This document shows positions 44,002 to 52,548 of a DNA stretch of 64,000 nt, one piece after another. The stretch covers positions 1-64,000 of the forward strand of contig NZ_JAAVUS010000015.1 in NCBI RefSeq assembly GCF_018449525.1, read 5' to 3'. This stretch comes from Bradyrhizobium sp. dw_78 (GTDB taxonomy: Bacteria > Pseudomonadota > Alphaproteobacteria > Rhizobiales > Xanthobacteraceae). Made by a program: the position numbers and the translations under genes. Numbering within the stretch: the stretch's first letter is position 1; every line of letters starts with the position of its first letter. The notes beneath the pieces were generated by a model. The model searched no databases, was not told the DNA's origin, and worked only from the letters and a program-made list of their open reading frames with translations.

Positions 44002-44099
44002 AACGTTCGATTGTGGGGATAGGCAGCTTCGGAAACCACGCACACCGGTCCTGCCGGCGCATTTTTGACGAAGATGAAGACAGCCCCGACAATCTTATT

Positions 44100-44342
44100 T
44101 CACTTTGGAGGCTGGAGCTCGCTCAGAAGCCAACCGAGCGTGTAAGAGTTGATCGGGTCAATCGCCACCATGACTTTTTCAACGTGATTGCAGTTGATGC
44201 ACTCAAATGTTCGCAAGTCCAGATTTGACCGCGACGGCATTATTCTACCGAGCGCCATTTCCGTCTGGCAATTGGGGCAATGTGGCCGGGGAATTGATGG
44301 ACGACAGGACAATAAATGAGCCAATGCGGCCATGATAACCAC
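44100..44342 (-). CDS. Small zinc-ribbon-like protein
   Basis: 80 codons (or 77 from the ATG at 44333). CPNCQTEMALGRIMPSR and FECINCNHVEKVMV provide two CxxC pairs about 25 residues apart, a zinc-ribbon pattern. It resembles the protein at 45.9-46.3 kb (same CxxC spacing and RTFxCxNCxH sequence). A palindrome of the TGAGC-N6-GCTCA type lies about 93 bp upstream. Function unknown; small ribbon proteins often bind nucleic acid or protein partners. Confidence 0.68.
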   Translation of the reverse strand: MVIMAALAHLLSCRPSIPRPHCPNCQTEMALGRIMPSRSNLDLRTFECINCNHVEKVMVAIDPINSYTLGWLLSELQPPK

Positions 44343-44899
44343 CTCGGATCAGGCGCTGCACACCACCCTGTGACCGGCGCGGCCTGGTAGCGCGCGGTAA
44401 TAAAAATATCTGTGGCTTTCCCATCGCCTCCGCGCTGTTCAATATTGGTCAGTCTGAAACGAGCATTTCAACTTGAATAACAGGCACTTTCAGCAGCTCA
44501 AATTTTTACGGCAACATAGCTGCCCTATTTGCGCCATGCGACTAGCCTCTCGAACGCTGACTCATTGCTGGAAATATCCGAAAATAAATCCGGACAATTG
44601 TTCTCTATTGAACAGCATGTTCCGCGTTCGCGTTTATTAACTTAGTTATTCTCCGGATCTCATCCGAGAGGCGATTAGTAATGGCGCCCATCAGGGTCGA
44701 AAGTCGCAGTTCAGACGAATTAGCGCCGCGCTCCAAAAGATCTCGCACTAAGCAAGCCGCCCAGAGATCAAAAAAATTGACAGCAACTCTGAGGCGAAGA
44801 GCACTGAAGCGAAAGATTCAAAATTAGCCGAGGCCAGTTCCACTGATCCGTCTCGTGGCCGTGCATAATGAAGGAAGAGACGACGCCGAGGAGAAATTG
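44343..44899. other. Intergenic region with one regulatory motif
   Basis: 557 bp between two divergently transcribed small genes. It holds the motif copy at 44435-44452 and AT-rich sequence (e.g. GGACAATTGTTCT near 44593, TTGAACAGCATGTTCC near 44608) that could be promoters or operators. No gene seen. Confidence 0.45.
44435..44452. promoter_or_regulatory. TGAGC-N6-GCTCA-type palindrome, copy A
   Basis: CTGTTCAATATTGGTCAG, close to the ideal CTGAGCAATATTGCTCAG found at 57404. It lies 93 bp upstream of the zinc-ribbon gene start. Confidence 0.5.
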
Positions 44900-45154
44900 A
44901 TGACCCGTCCAAGACCGCAAGAAAGGCGGCCGCCTTGCCTCGATCAGATCAGGCGAGGCAAGCGTGAGGGTGACAGACATCCAGGCGATTACGCCCCGCC
45001 TTACGATAGTTTCTCGCCGCCGCCACCCGTCTTAGATGGCCAGAACCGTTTCAAGGAGGCATTGGAAGAGCTTGAGAAGCAGAATAAATACCTCAGAGGT
45101 CTTGTTGTAAGCCTTTCGGAAACAATCATTAGACAGGTCACGGCCAAAAAATGA
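44900..45154 (+). CDS. Small coiled-coil hypothetical protein
   Basis: 84 codons from ATG 44900, with GAGGAGAAATTG upstream. The N-terminal half is basic and proline-rich (RPRPQERRPPCLDQ, APPYDSFSPPPP). The C-terminal half is an amphipathic helix likely to form a coiled coil (RFKEALEELEKQNKYLRGLV) ending in QVTAKK. No family name recognised; the good ribosome site and the helix support a real gene. Confidence 0.62.
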   Translation: MTRPRPQERRPPCLDQIRRGKREGDRHPGDYAPPYDSFSPPPPVLDGQNRFKEALEELEKQNKYLRGLVVSLSETIIRQVTAKK

Positions 45155-45392
45155 GTTCGCAACCAATTGCGAAGCAAGCCGAGACCAAGATTACCGGCCC
45201 AACGGCACGTTGAGAACGACATCCATTGGGCGTGGAATAAACAGCCCCCCGGTACGGGCGGGTCAACGTTCTGCTTTTGGCAAAATGGCAAAGAAGCGGC
45301 TTTGAGGTTCCTAAGGGAAAACACGCCGCGATAGCGGCATGGGCTCTTCTCCATAGCGAATGATCTCTAGTCCGTTACCACATCTTATTTTA

Positions 45393-45611
45393 TTAGCCCG
45401 CCGGCTCCTTTCCCTCGTCAATGGCGGCAATCATTAATTCCTCGGAATCTGTAACCCCCTCCGAAGCAATTTTAACAATACGCTGCGCCATTTTTGCCTT
45501 CGTGCCGGGCGTCCGGTGGGCCACCGAGATATTCTGAACCGCAGCGTCCAGCGCCGACCGCATCGTGAGGACAAACTCCCGATCAAACCGAAGCAATGAT
45601 GATTCTATCAT
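45393..45611 (-). CDS. Small hypothetical protein
   Basis: 72 codons. A helical product (FVLTMRSALDAAVQNISVAH, TKAKMAQRIVKIASEGVTDS) with an acidic end. It has the look of small conserved rhizobial proteins of unknown function. A motif copy lies about 165 bp upstream. No catalytic or binding motif is visible. Confidence 0.6.
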   Translation of the reverse strand: MIESSLLRFDREFVLTMRSALDAAVQNISVAHRTPGTKAKMAQRIVKIASEGVTDSEELMIAAIDEGKEPAG

Positions 45612-45775
45612 GAGCCATTCCCGTGTTGTCCAACGCGATGAAGCTTTTGCCCATGAATGAAGTCACCGGCATGACGAAGTGAACACAATATCGTTTGCGC
45701 AATTCCATCGATTATTCCTCGAATTGATACGACGATGATTATTGATCGGGGGACAGATGAATCCAACTTTCCGGA

Positions 45776-45793
45776 CTGAGCAATATTGACCAC
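45776..45793. promoter_or_regulatory. TGAGC-N6-GCTCA-type palindrome, copy B (imperfect)
   Basis: CTGAGCAATATTGACCAC: the left half is identical to the ideal site and the right half has three changes. It sits between the divergent small genes at 45611 and 45919, 165 and 126 bp from their starts, in a 307-bp gap that holds no other feature I can support. Confidence 0.4.
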
Positions 45794-45918
45794 CGACGCC
45801 CGGTAAACGAAGGCATATTGCTTCCAGATTCGGCACCGTCCTGTTCGCGATATCTCCGGTGATCGAAAGCGTTGCCCTCTCGCGGGGGTGGACGGAGCTT
45901 CAATATGTTGAATGATCG

Positions 45919-46284
45919 ATGACGGAAACGTATTCCTCACCACACAATCAATTGAACGCCGGCGAGAATCTTCGCTGCTCAAAGTGCAATACGACGATGG
46001 TGCTTGCTCGGACTTCGGTTGGACCATCCGGCTTTAACATTCGCACGTTCGATTGCACCAATTGTGACCACGCCCATATCGTGACGGTTTCGACTGCGCT
46101 TCCAATCTCCGATGGGTGGAGGCGGGCCGCCAAAGCGGCAGACGCGCTGGAGGAAGCGCGCCAGATGCCGCCCGGCCCAGAGCGAATAGATGCATTGAAG
46201 AAGGCCGGCAGGCTTCGCCATATGGCTGATCGACACGGCCTGACCTTTGCCAGGCGGGGGCGGCCGCCGAAATCGTCCGCCTAA
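45919..46284 (+). CDS. Zinc-ribbon-like protein with basic tail
   Basis: 121 codons. LRCSKCNTTMVLAR and RTFDCTNCDHAHIV give two CxxC pairs, like the protein at 44.1-44.3 kb. A helical segment (WRRAAKAADALEEARQ, RIDALKKAGRLRHMADRHG) and an AT-hook-like basic end (RRGRPPK) follow. A GRP core flanked by basic residues can bind the DNA minor groove, so nucleic-acid binding is plausible. Function unknown. Confidence 0.7.
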   Translation: MTETYSSPHNQLNAGENLRCSKCNTTMVLARTSVGPSGFNIRTFDCTNCDHAHIVTVSTALPISDGWRRAAKAADALEEARQMPPGPERIDALKKAGRLRHMADRHGLTFARRGRPPKSSA

Positions 46285-46336
46285 ACACGGCAGTCCTGCT
46301 ACGCCTCACGTCGATCCGTCCCCTGACCCTTTGGAA

Positions 46337-46372
46337 CGAAAAGGCGGCCAACGCGGCCGCCGTTCTCCTTCC
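46337..46372 (+). terminator. Terminator-like hairpin after the zinc-ribbon gene
   Basis: GGCGGCC (46343-46349) pairs with GGCCGCC (46355-46361), flanked by AAAA on the left and TTCTCCTT on the right, about 55 bp after the stop at 46284. Confidence 0.6.
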
Positions 46373-46392
46373 GCACGCAAGTTGAGAACCGC

Positions 46393-46545
46393 TTATTGGC
46401 AGGGATGGCGCTGGCCATCATAGCCAAGATACGTACCCGATGCCGGATCGTAGGACTGATAGCGCTGCGCGCTTGAACCAGGCTCTATCGATACTCGAAC
46501 ATCGAATTTTATAGTCGCTGTTATCTGTATTTCCGTGATCGTCAC
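46393..46545 (-). CDS. Very small protein with a BA14K-like C-terminal motif
   Basis: 50 codons from a GTG at 46545, with GGAG eight bases upstream. The C-terminus YQSYDPASGTYLGYDGQRHP followed by CQ matches the conserved ending of BA14K/lectin-like exported proteins of rhizobia and brucellae (SYDPxTGTYxGxDGxRHxC). There is no signal peptide, and normal members are longer. It is either a shortened relative or the tail of a lost gene. A bidirectional terminator lies between it and the next upstream gene. Confidence 0.5.
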   Translation of the reverse strand: MTITEIQITATIKFDVRVSIEPGSSAQRYQSYDPASGTYLGYDGQRHPCQ

Positions 46546-46592
46546 GATATTCGCTCCGAAGGCGGAAGGCAGCTCTTTCTCAGTTATAGGTC

Positions 46593-46627
46593 AAAAAAAT
46601 GACCCCTTGTTGGGGCCATTTTTTTGT
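46593..46627. terminator. Bidirectional rho-independent terminator
   Basis: ATGACCCC-TTGT-TGGGGCCAT forms the hairpin, with a run of A residues on the left and seven T residues on the right, so it can act in both directions. On the minus strand it ends the transcript of the exported His-rich gene, 12 bp after its stop. Confidence 0.78.
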
Positions 46628-46637
46628 TCGGATAAAG

Positions 46638-46844
46638 TCAGTACCGATCAGCGTGATGGTCGTGATGACCGTGCCTCACTGCGACAGAAACCCCACGGTG
46701 ATGGCGGCGGCCATGATCACCAACGCCGATGCCGACTCCCCCTGCCCCGACGACGATTCCCGCAGCGTTCGCGGCAGGCACCGCCATAGGCAGAGCCAGC
46801 CCGAGAATTGCGAGCGTAGCGAATGAAAGTATAATTCTCCGCAT
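46638..46844 (-). CDS. Small exported histidine-rich protein
   Basis: 68 codons from ATG 46844, with GGAAATTATC upstream. Signal peptide RRIILSFATLAILGLALPMA ending in ANAA; the mature part is about 40 residues: a Gly/Val stretch (GIVVGAGGVGIGVGDHG) and a His-rich tail (HHRG, RHGHHDHHADRY). The tail could bind Zn, Ni or Cu in the periplasm. On the minus strand, GGAAC about 70 bp upstream with AGTT 16 bases on is close to, but not, the EcfG general-stress promoter (GGAAC-N16/17-CGTT). Confidence 0.65.
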   Translation of the reverse strand: MRRIILSFATLAILGLALPMAVPAANAAGIVVGAGGVGIGVGDHGRRHHRGVSVAVRHGHHDHHADRY

Positions 46845-47091
46845 GATAATTTCCTTTGTTCTGGTGGGCGCGCTCAGTGGCGCATCACAGCAACTCGCGC
46901 GGAGAACAAGCGTTCCTGCCGGCTGCAATTAGGCTCCGGAATCCTGTCCCAAAACAGGGACTTGCAATCCATTTTCCGGATCGCCGGTGATCTCTTTTGC
47001 TCATGTGACATCCGATGAAACGACGTAGATGCGCGGAGGGAGGCGGAGGCATCTGCTTGGACATATCGCCTGCATTGTGAGACTAGAACAG

Positions 47092-48546
47092 ATGGTTGGT
47101 TTCGGAGCGCATCCCATCGGTACCTCTTCACCCTCGCCGTCCGCCTCGAGCAAACGGCTTCTCCCGTGGCTGGTCGCCGTCGCATTTTTCATGGAATCGC
47201 TCGACACGACGATTTTGAACACGGCCGTGCCGATCGTATCTCAGGCCCTTGATGTGACTCCGCTCAGCATGAAGTCGGTGCTAGCGAGCTACACATTGAG
47301 CCTCGCCGTCTTCATTCCGATCAGCGGCTGGATGGCCGACCGCTTCGGAACCCGTCGGGTTTTTGCGTCCGCAATAGGGATCTTCACGCTCGGGTCCGTG
47401 CTTTGCGGCATCTCAAGCAACATTCATTTGCTGGTCGCCTGCCGTGTCCTGCAAGGCTGTGGCGGAGCATTGATGGTGCCGGTAGGCCGGCTCACCCTGG
47501 TCCGCGCGTTTGCCAAATCCGAGCTCATCCGCGCCATGAGCTTCGTCGCGATTCCCGGCCTGATCGGCCCGATGCTCGGGCCTATCGCCGGAGGCCTGAT
47601 CGTCGGATATCTGCACTGGCGATTCATATTTTTCGTGAATCTACCCATTGGAATCGTCGGCCTGGTTTTGGTCTATCTGCATCTGCCCGACTATCGCGAA
47701 CAGGACACCAAGCCGCTCGATATTGTCGGGCTCATCCTGTTCGGTGCCGGCGTTGCCCTGCTATCCTATGTGCTGGAGATATTTGGTGACCACTCGTTGG
47801 GCCTGGCCGAGATTCTAGGGCTGTTGGCGCTGTCATTGACGCTGCTCGCCGGTTACGGGCTGCACGCGACGCGGACCGCCTTCCCGTTGTTGCAACTGGG
47901 CCTGTTTCGTATCCGCACCTTTGGCGCGGCGGTGAGCGGCAGCCTCTTCACCCGGCTCGGCATCGGCGGCGTGCCGTTTCTCCTGCCGCTCCTCTACCAG
48001 GTCGGGCTCGGCTTCACACCCGTTCAGTCGGGCCTGCTCATCATGCCCCAGGCGGTCGCCGCCATGAGCACGAAATTCCTCATGCCGCAAATCCTCGACC
48101 GCGTCGGCTACCGCGGCGTGCTGATCTCCAACACCATTGTCCTCGGTCTCCTTCTGATGCTGTTCGCCACCATCGGGCCTGGCACGCCGCTCTGGGTCAT
48201 CGTGCTGCAAGCCTTCTGCTATGGCGCCTTCACGTCCTTGCAATATACCAGCATGAATACATTGGTTTATGCCGATATCGACGAGGACAAGACGAGCAAC
48301 GCAAGCTCCATTGCTAGTACGATACAGCAGATGTCCATCAGTTTCGGTGTCGCGGCGGCCGGAATCACCACCGCGTTTTTCATTCCCGATCAATCGCGTT
48401 CAAATCCGGCCGAGATGATTCACGGGCTACATGAGGCGTTTCTCGTCCTCGGCGGATTCACCATCTTGTCCACCCTCGTTTTTTATCAATTGAAGCGCGG
48501 CGACGGCGGCAACGTAAGCCGGCAAAAGGACCTTCATCTCGGGTAA
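47092..48546 (+). CDS. MFS drug exporter of the DHA2 (EmrB/QacA) family
   Basis: 484 residues from ATG 47092; an ATG at 47029 would add a cytoplasmic stretch. Fourteen membrane segments fit DHA2. Motif A is SGWMADRFGTRRVF and motif D1 is MESLDTTILNTAVP, where LDxTIxNxAxP is the family signature; GLIGPMLGPIAGGLI is motif C. It exports drugs by proton antiport. No EmrA-type adaptor is adjacent, so it probably works alone in the inner membrane. Confidence 0.94.
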   Translation: MVGFGAHPIGTSSPSPSASSKRLLPWLVAVAFFMESLDTTILNTAVPIVSQALDVTPLSMKSVLASYTLSLAVFIPISGWMADRFGTRRVFASAIGIFTLGSVLCGISSNIHLLVACRVLQGCGGALMVPVGRLTLVRAFAKSELIRAMSFVAIPGLIGPMLGPIAGGLIVGYLHWRFIFFVNLPIGIVGLVLVYLHLPDYREQDTKPLDIVGLILFGAGVALLSYVLEIFGDHSLGLAEILGLLALSLTLLAGYGLHATRTAFPLLQLGLFRIRTFGAAVSGSLFTRLGIGGVPFLLPLLYQVGLGFTPVQSGLLIMPQAVAAMSTKFLMPQILDRVGYRGVLISNTIVLGLLLMLFATIGPGTPLWVIVLQAFCYGAFTSLQYTSMNTLVYADIDEDKTSNASSIASTIQQMSISFGVAAAGITTAFFIPDQSRSNPAEMIHGLHEAFLVLGGFTILSTLVFYQLKRGDGGNVSRQKDLHLG

Positions 48547-48627
48547 CGGTTCCAGCCGGATCTACCATGCACCAATCGCCGCGCAAGGAAGATCAGGCAA
48601 ACGGACCTCACCGTGCCAACGCGTATC

Positions 48628-48870
48628 TCAGTCGAAGGCAGGAGGAAATTGGCCGTTGCGGAAGATAACCGTAGGCTCGTCATCATAGTCACCCATCTCA
48701 GGGTCGCCGGTGGATGAGAAGGCAACGACGCCGAGTTTGCTCAATGCCAATCGTTCCGCTGTTCGGATAGCGCCTGTTTCCGATTTGCACGCTATCGCAG
48801 CATCCGCCTTCAGGGCTCCTCCCTTGCCGGCGTTGAATGACTGAACAAAATAACTTGTTTCGCGGACCAT
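48628..48870 (-). CDS. Small conserved hypothetical protein
   Basis: 80 codons. The product YFVQSFNAGKGGALKADAAI then CKSETGAIRTAERLALSKLG and VVAFSSTGDPEMGDYDDEPT looks like a compact domain common as a stand-alone protein in rhizobia. No known catalytic motif. It stands alone between the MFS gene (convergent) and the GH130 gene. Good coding character; function unknown. Confidence 0.68.
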   Translation of the reverse strand: MVRETSYFVQSFNAGKGGALKADAAIACKSETGAIRTAERLALSKLGVVAFSSTGDPEMGDYDDEPTVIFRNGQFPPAFD

Positions 48871-48929
48871 ATGGTCTCCTTACAGCTGACCGGCACAACG
48901 CCGTCGCTTGCGTTTCAGCGAGAACACAA

Positions 48930-50228
48930 TCAACTCGTCATCGTACTTAGCAGGTCCGAGATCTTGACGGTCGCGAAATTAGAGAACGTGTCCGACACGG
49001 CGTATGGCAAAATGATCTGATCATTGTGCCTCATGGCCCCGCAGGTATAGACGACGTTGGGAACGTAACCCTCGCGCTCCGATGGTTCGGGCCGCAGCAG
49101 CGGCTCGCGCGAACGCGCGAGCACCTTGAGGGGGTTTTCCTTGTCGAGCAGCGCCGCGCCGATCGAATATTTGCGAACCGGACCGACGCCATGGGTGAGC
49201 AGCAGCCAGCCTTCATCGAGCTCAATCGGCGACCCGCAATTGCCAATCTGAACAAATTCCCACGGAAATTCCGGCTTCAGAATGGATTGGCCGTCTTCCC
49301 ATGTGTAAAGGTCATTCGAATAGATCAGATACAGGTTCTCGTTGTCCTGTCGTGCGATCATCGCATATTGGCCGTTGATCCTGCGGGGAAACAGCGCCAT
49401 GCCCTTATTGTGCGATGCCGCCCCCTGCAGCGGCGACATCCGGAACGACAGGAAATCGTCCGTCGCAATCAGTTCGGATCGGATCGCCCGCCCGCTGTAC
49501 GCCGTATAGGTCGCATAATAGGTCTTTCGACCCCCATCATCGAATTCAACGAAACGGGCGTCCTCTATCCCGTTTGACTGGGATTCCGTCACGGGAAAGA
49601 TAACACGTTCGCTGATGTCCTCGTCAGGGCTGAATATCACCTCGACATTGTCGCCAATCGGTCCAGAGATCCGGTTTCCAATTCGGGGGCTCGAGGCGAG
49701 CCGAGCCGTCGGATCGATCTCCAGGTTACCATCGGAAGTGATGGTGCCGCCGCGAAACGTCAATGATGATACGTGCCCTTCTCCAACAGCACGAAGACTG
49801 AGAACGAATCGCAAGCCGCCTTTCGGAGCGGCTGATTGGTCGGGATGCGGCACGATGCTGGGGTTGAACAAAGCCGAGGCTTCGAACGAATACTCACTGA
49901 GAAAATAGGCTCCGATCAACTGACGCTGAACTTTTGAAAAAGTGCCGTGAGCCTCCAGCGCCTCTTCCATTTCGTCGGCTCGGGCTTCAAACGTCGCCAG
50001 CAAATTGCGGTGGCGGCCAAGGAAATTCTCCAGGACGTCGGCGAGTTGGCTGGCAGCGACTTCGGAATCGAGTGCGAGCACACGATCGACTATATGGTTT
50101 GCCCGTGTCCTGTCGGTCGGATTGAAATCGCGCGGTTCAGTCGCCGGTTTGAACGGACGCACGATCACCCGTGCGGGGTCGGGACGCAAATAGAGCGCCT
50201 TCCGATTTATGAATGTGGTTTGCAACAA
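48930..50228 (-). CDS. GH130-family glycoside phosphorylase/hydrolase
   Basis: 432 residues. A five-bladed propeller family; the catalytic Asp is expected in NGIEDARFVEF, with SHNKGMALFPRRI and GNCGSPIELDEGWLLLTHGV lining the phosphate/sugar site. GH130 enzymes act on beta-mannosides, by phosphorolysis to mannose-1-phosphate or by hydrolysis. It is the last gene of a three-gene operon after a glycosyltransferase and a phosphomannose isomerase, which supports mannose chemistry. The N-terminal ~100 residues form an extra helical region seen in longer members. Confidence 0.88.
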   Translation of the reverse strand: MLQTTFINRKALYLRPDPARVIVRPFKPATEPRDFNPTDRTRANHIVDRVLALDSEVAASQLADVLENFLGRHRNLLATFEARADEMEEALEAHGTFSKVQRQLIGAYFLSEYSFEASALFNPSIVPHPDQSAAPKGGLRFVLSLRAVGEGHVSSLTFRGGTITSDGNLEIDPTARLASSPRIGNRISGPIGDNVEVIFSPDEDISERVIFPVTESQSNGIEDARFVEFDDGGRKTYYATYTAYSGRAIRSELIATDDFLSFRMSPLQGAASHNKGMALFPRRINGQYAMIARQDNENLYLIYSNDLYTWEDGQSILKPEFPWEFVQIGNCGSPIELDEGWLLLTHGVGPVRKYSIGAALLDKENPLKVLARSREPLLRPEPSEREGYVPNVVYTCGAMRHNDQIILPYAVSDTFSNFATVKISDLLSTMTS

Positions 50229-50262
50229 CGTGCCCTCGGTTCACAGGAATGGGGGGTGAAAA

Positions 50263-52548
50263 TCAGGCTTCGACGGCTTGAACGGCCGAAGATTTTGTCA
50301 GGCCCGCGTTGCTGCGCGCAAGCTGACGAATGTCGGCCAGGCCGAGAAGATAGGAAACCACCGATTCGCCCCCGCGGTTTTCGTTGGCTCGATCGGGATG
50401 CAGCCCGTCGCGGCAGCTTCCGGTGTGTAAATCAACCAGTGCAACAGACAGGTCATTGCTGCCGAGAAACCAGGCGAACACGTTGGTTGCGATGGCCTTC
50501 CATTCCGGATCGCTCTCCGCGCGCCAGGCCACAAGGCAGGCGGCAATCGTCGCCGTGGCTTCCAGAGGTTGCTGATCGAAGCCGCGCGGATGTTGCCGCT
50601 GTTCGCCGAAGCCAGCCGTGCCGACCGGCCGGAAATGACCCGCCGGGGTCATTTGTTGTGTCATTAGCCAACGCAGGGATCTCAACCCGGCCTCGACATA
50701 GGCTGGCGTTTGCGTTGCCATACCGGTCAGTATCAAGGCCTGCGGCAGGCGTGCGTTATCGTAGGCAAGTCCTGCCTCGAACCAGATCCAATCCTTTGTC
50801 TCGACCGACGCCAGACACGACATCATCCTGTCGGCGAGAAAATGCCGGACTTCCTGGGCGTGGAGATCATCTGGCGCCGCGGCACAATAGGAATTCAAAC
50901 CGAGCAGCGTAAATGCCCATGCCCGTGGGGAGCGGAAGGATTCCGCTGTCGACAACGCTTCGACAAACAAGGCCGCGGCCCACCGGCGGCGTGACGGCCC
51001 TGCGTCCCTGCCCGCGCATTCGCCCAAGGCCCACAATGTCCGCCCATGACTATCTTCGGAACCGCTGTCTTCAAGCCAGGCTCGATTGAAGCCCATGAAG
51101 TTGCGAAATCGCCGGGTATCGGGATTCCACGCATGCTGTACGAAAGCGGCAAAACGGGCGGTCAGAACTTCCGACAAACGTTGTTCGCCCGGATTGTTGA
51201 GGGCGCATGCCAACAGCAGCGCACGGGCGTTGTCATCGACACAATATCCGTGCGACCGATCCGGCACCGAATGCACGGCGTGCTGGAACAGTCCGGTGTC
51301 GTCGCACATCGACAGGAAATGACCGATCTTCATGTCAGGCGTAGCGGGTTTCTCAGGTTCCGACAAAGTCTTATCGGAACGGGCGATGATCTTGAGCCAG
51401 TAGCCCTGCCTCGCGCTCGCGAAGGCGGTCAAGTAACGTTCGGCGGTACGCGCCCATGTCATGGAGCGGCTGGTTTCGTAGGCGCGCACGCACATCGCCT
51501 GCCGGCGAGGATCATCGGTAAGCAATTCCGCGATTTTATCGGCGATCGCCACCGCGTCGCCGAAAGGAACCAGAACGCCGCGCCCGTCAGCCAGCAGCTC
51601 GCGCGCGTGCCAGTACGGCGTCGAGACGACCGGCTTTCCCAGCCCAAAGCTGTAGGCCAAGGTGCCCGACGTCATCTGCGCTTCGTTAAGATAGGGCGTG
51701 ACGTAGACATCGCACATCGAAATGAATTCGAGCAACGTAGCCTGATCGACGAACTGATCGAGGAACACGACATGATCCTCGACGCCAAGTTCACGCACCC
51801 GCGTCAACAGGCTCTCTCGATAGGCTTCGCCCTGGTCTCGAACCAGATTTGGATGCGTTGCACCGAGCACGACATATACCGCATCCGCGCGTCGCTTCAG
51901 CACCGACGGCATGGCGTCGATCATAACTTCGATACCCTTGTTGGGGGACAGCAAGCCGAACGTTAAAATGACCGAGCGCCCACTGAACCCGAGCCTGGCC
52001 TTCGCCGCGTCCGGCGCAATAAACGGAAAGTCGGGAATGCCGTGAGCGATGACCTCGATTTTGTCGTCCGGCACCTGATAGACGCTGCGTAGCAGTTCAC
52101 GGCCCTTGTTGGCCATCACGACGACCTTCGAGGACGCCCCGACGACGCGCTTCACGACCGCACGCTGGACCGCAGTGGGCTCGGCCAACACTGTGTGCAG
52201 TGTCGTAATCACCGGCATGGTAAGGCGCGACAATAGCTCAAGAATGTGGGCACCGGCCTCGCCGCCGAAAATTCCGAATTCGTGCTGCAGGCAAACCGCG
52301 TCGAACCGGCCGGCATTCAGGAAGTCCGCCGCACGCACATAGTCCTCGATCGTATCGTCCTCGATCTGCAATGCAACCGAACGGGGGTAATCATAGGCCT
52401 GACCATGGTCGGTCATGGCCACGATGCAGGTCTCCAGGTTCGGGCGAGAAGTCGATATCGCTTGTTGCAGGTCGGTCGTAAAGGTTGCGATGCCGCAGCG
52501 GCGGGGCAATGAATTACCAATAATGGCTATGCGGCGGAGCGGCGTCAT
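50263..52548 (-). CDS. Two-domain GT4 glycosyltransferase with a glycosidase-like C-terminal half
   Basis: 761 residues. Residues 1-380 are a GT-B glycosyltransferase: ITTLHTVL, VIAHGIPDFPF, ILTFGLLSPNKGIEVMIDAM, VTPYLNEAQMTSGTLAYSFG with GKPVVSTPYWHARELL. Residues ~410-750 are a separate helical domain (FQHAVHSVPDRSHGYCVDDN, GGESVVSYLLGLADIRQLA) with the look of an alpha/alpha-toroid glycosidase. It overlaps the isomerase gene by 4 bp and is followed by GH130. The combination suggests synthesis or turnover of a mannose-containing oligosaccharide. Donor and acceptor are unknown. Confidence 0.88.
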   Translation of the reverse strand: MTPLRRIAIIGNSLPRRCGIATFTTDLQQAISTSRPNLETCIVAMTDHGQAYDYPRSVALQIEDDTIEDYVRAADFLNAGRFDAVCLQHEFGIFGGEAGAHILELLSRLTMPVITTLHTVLAEPTAVQRAVVKRVVGASSKVVVMANKGRELLRSVYQVPDDKIEVIAHGIPDFPFIAPDAAKARLGFSGRSVILTFGLLSPNKGIEVMIDAMPSVLKRRADAVYVVLGATHPNLVRDQGEAYRESLLTRVRELGVEDHVVFLDQFVDQATLLEFISMCDVYVTPYLNEAQMTSGTLAYSFGLGKPVVSTPYWHARELLADGRGVLVPFGDAVAIADKIAELLTDDPRRQAMCVRAYETSRSMTWARTAERYLTAFASARQGYWLKIIARSDKTLSEPEKPATPDMKIGHFLSMCDDTGLFQHAVHSVPDRSHGYCVDDNARALLLACALNNPGEQRLSEVLTARFAAFVQHAWNPDTRRFRNFMGFNRAWLEDSGSEDSHGRTLWALGECAGRDAGPSRRRWAAALFVEALSTAESFRSPRAWAFTLLGLNSYCAAAPDDLHAQEVRHFLADRMMSCLASVETKDWIWFEAGLAYDNARLPQALILTGMATQTPAYVEAGLRSLRWLMTQQMTPAGHFRPVGTAGFGEQRQHPRGFDQQPLEATATIAACLVAWRAESDPEWKAIATNVFAWFLGSNDLSVALVDLHTGSCRDGLHPDRANENRGGESVVSYLLGLADIRQLARSNAGLTKSSAVQAVEA

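Noticed and set aside
45168..45323. Short plus-strand frame with HWAWNKQPPGTGG-type sequence after the coiled-coil gene
   Set aside because: Has some coding look and shares the frame of the preceding gene beyond its stop, but no good start or family; could also be read-through noise.
46890..46916. EcfG-like promoter GGAAC-N16-AGTT before the His-rich gene
   Set aside because: The -10 element has a mismatch (AGTT for CGTT), so I do not call it a promoter.
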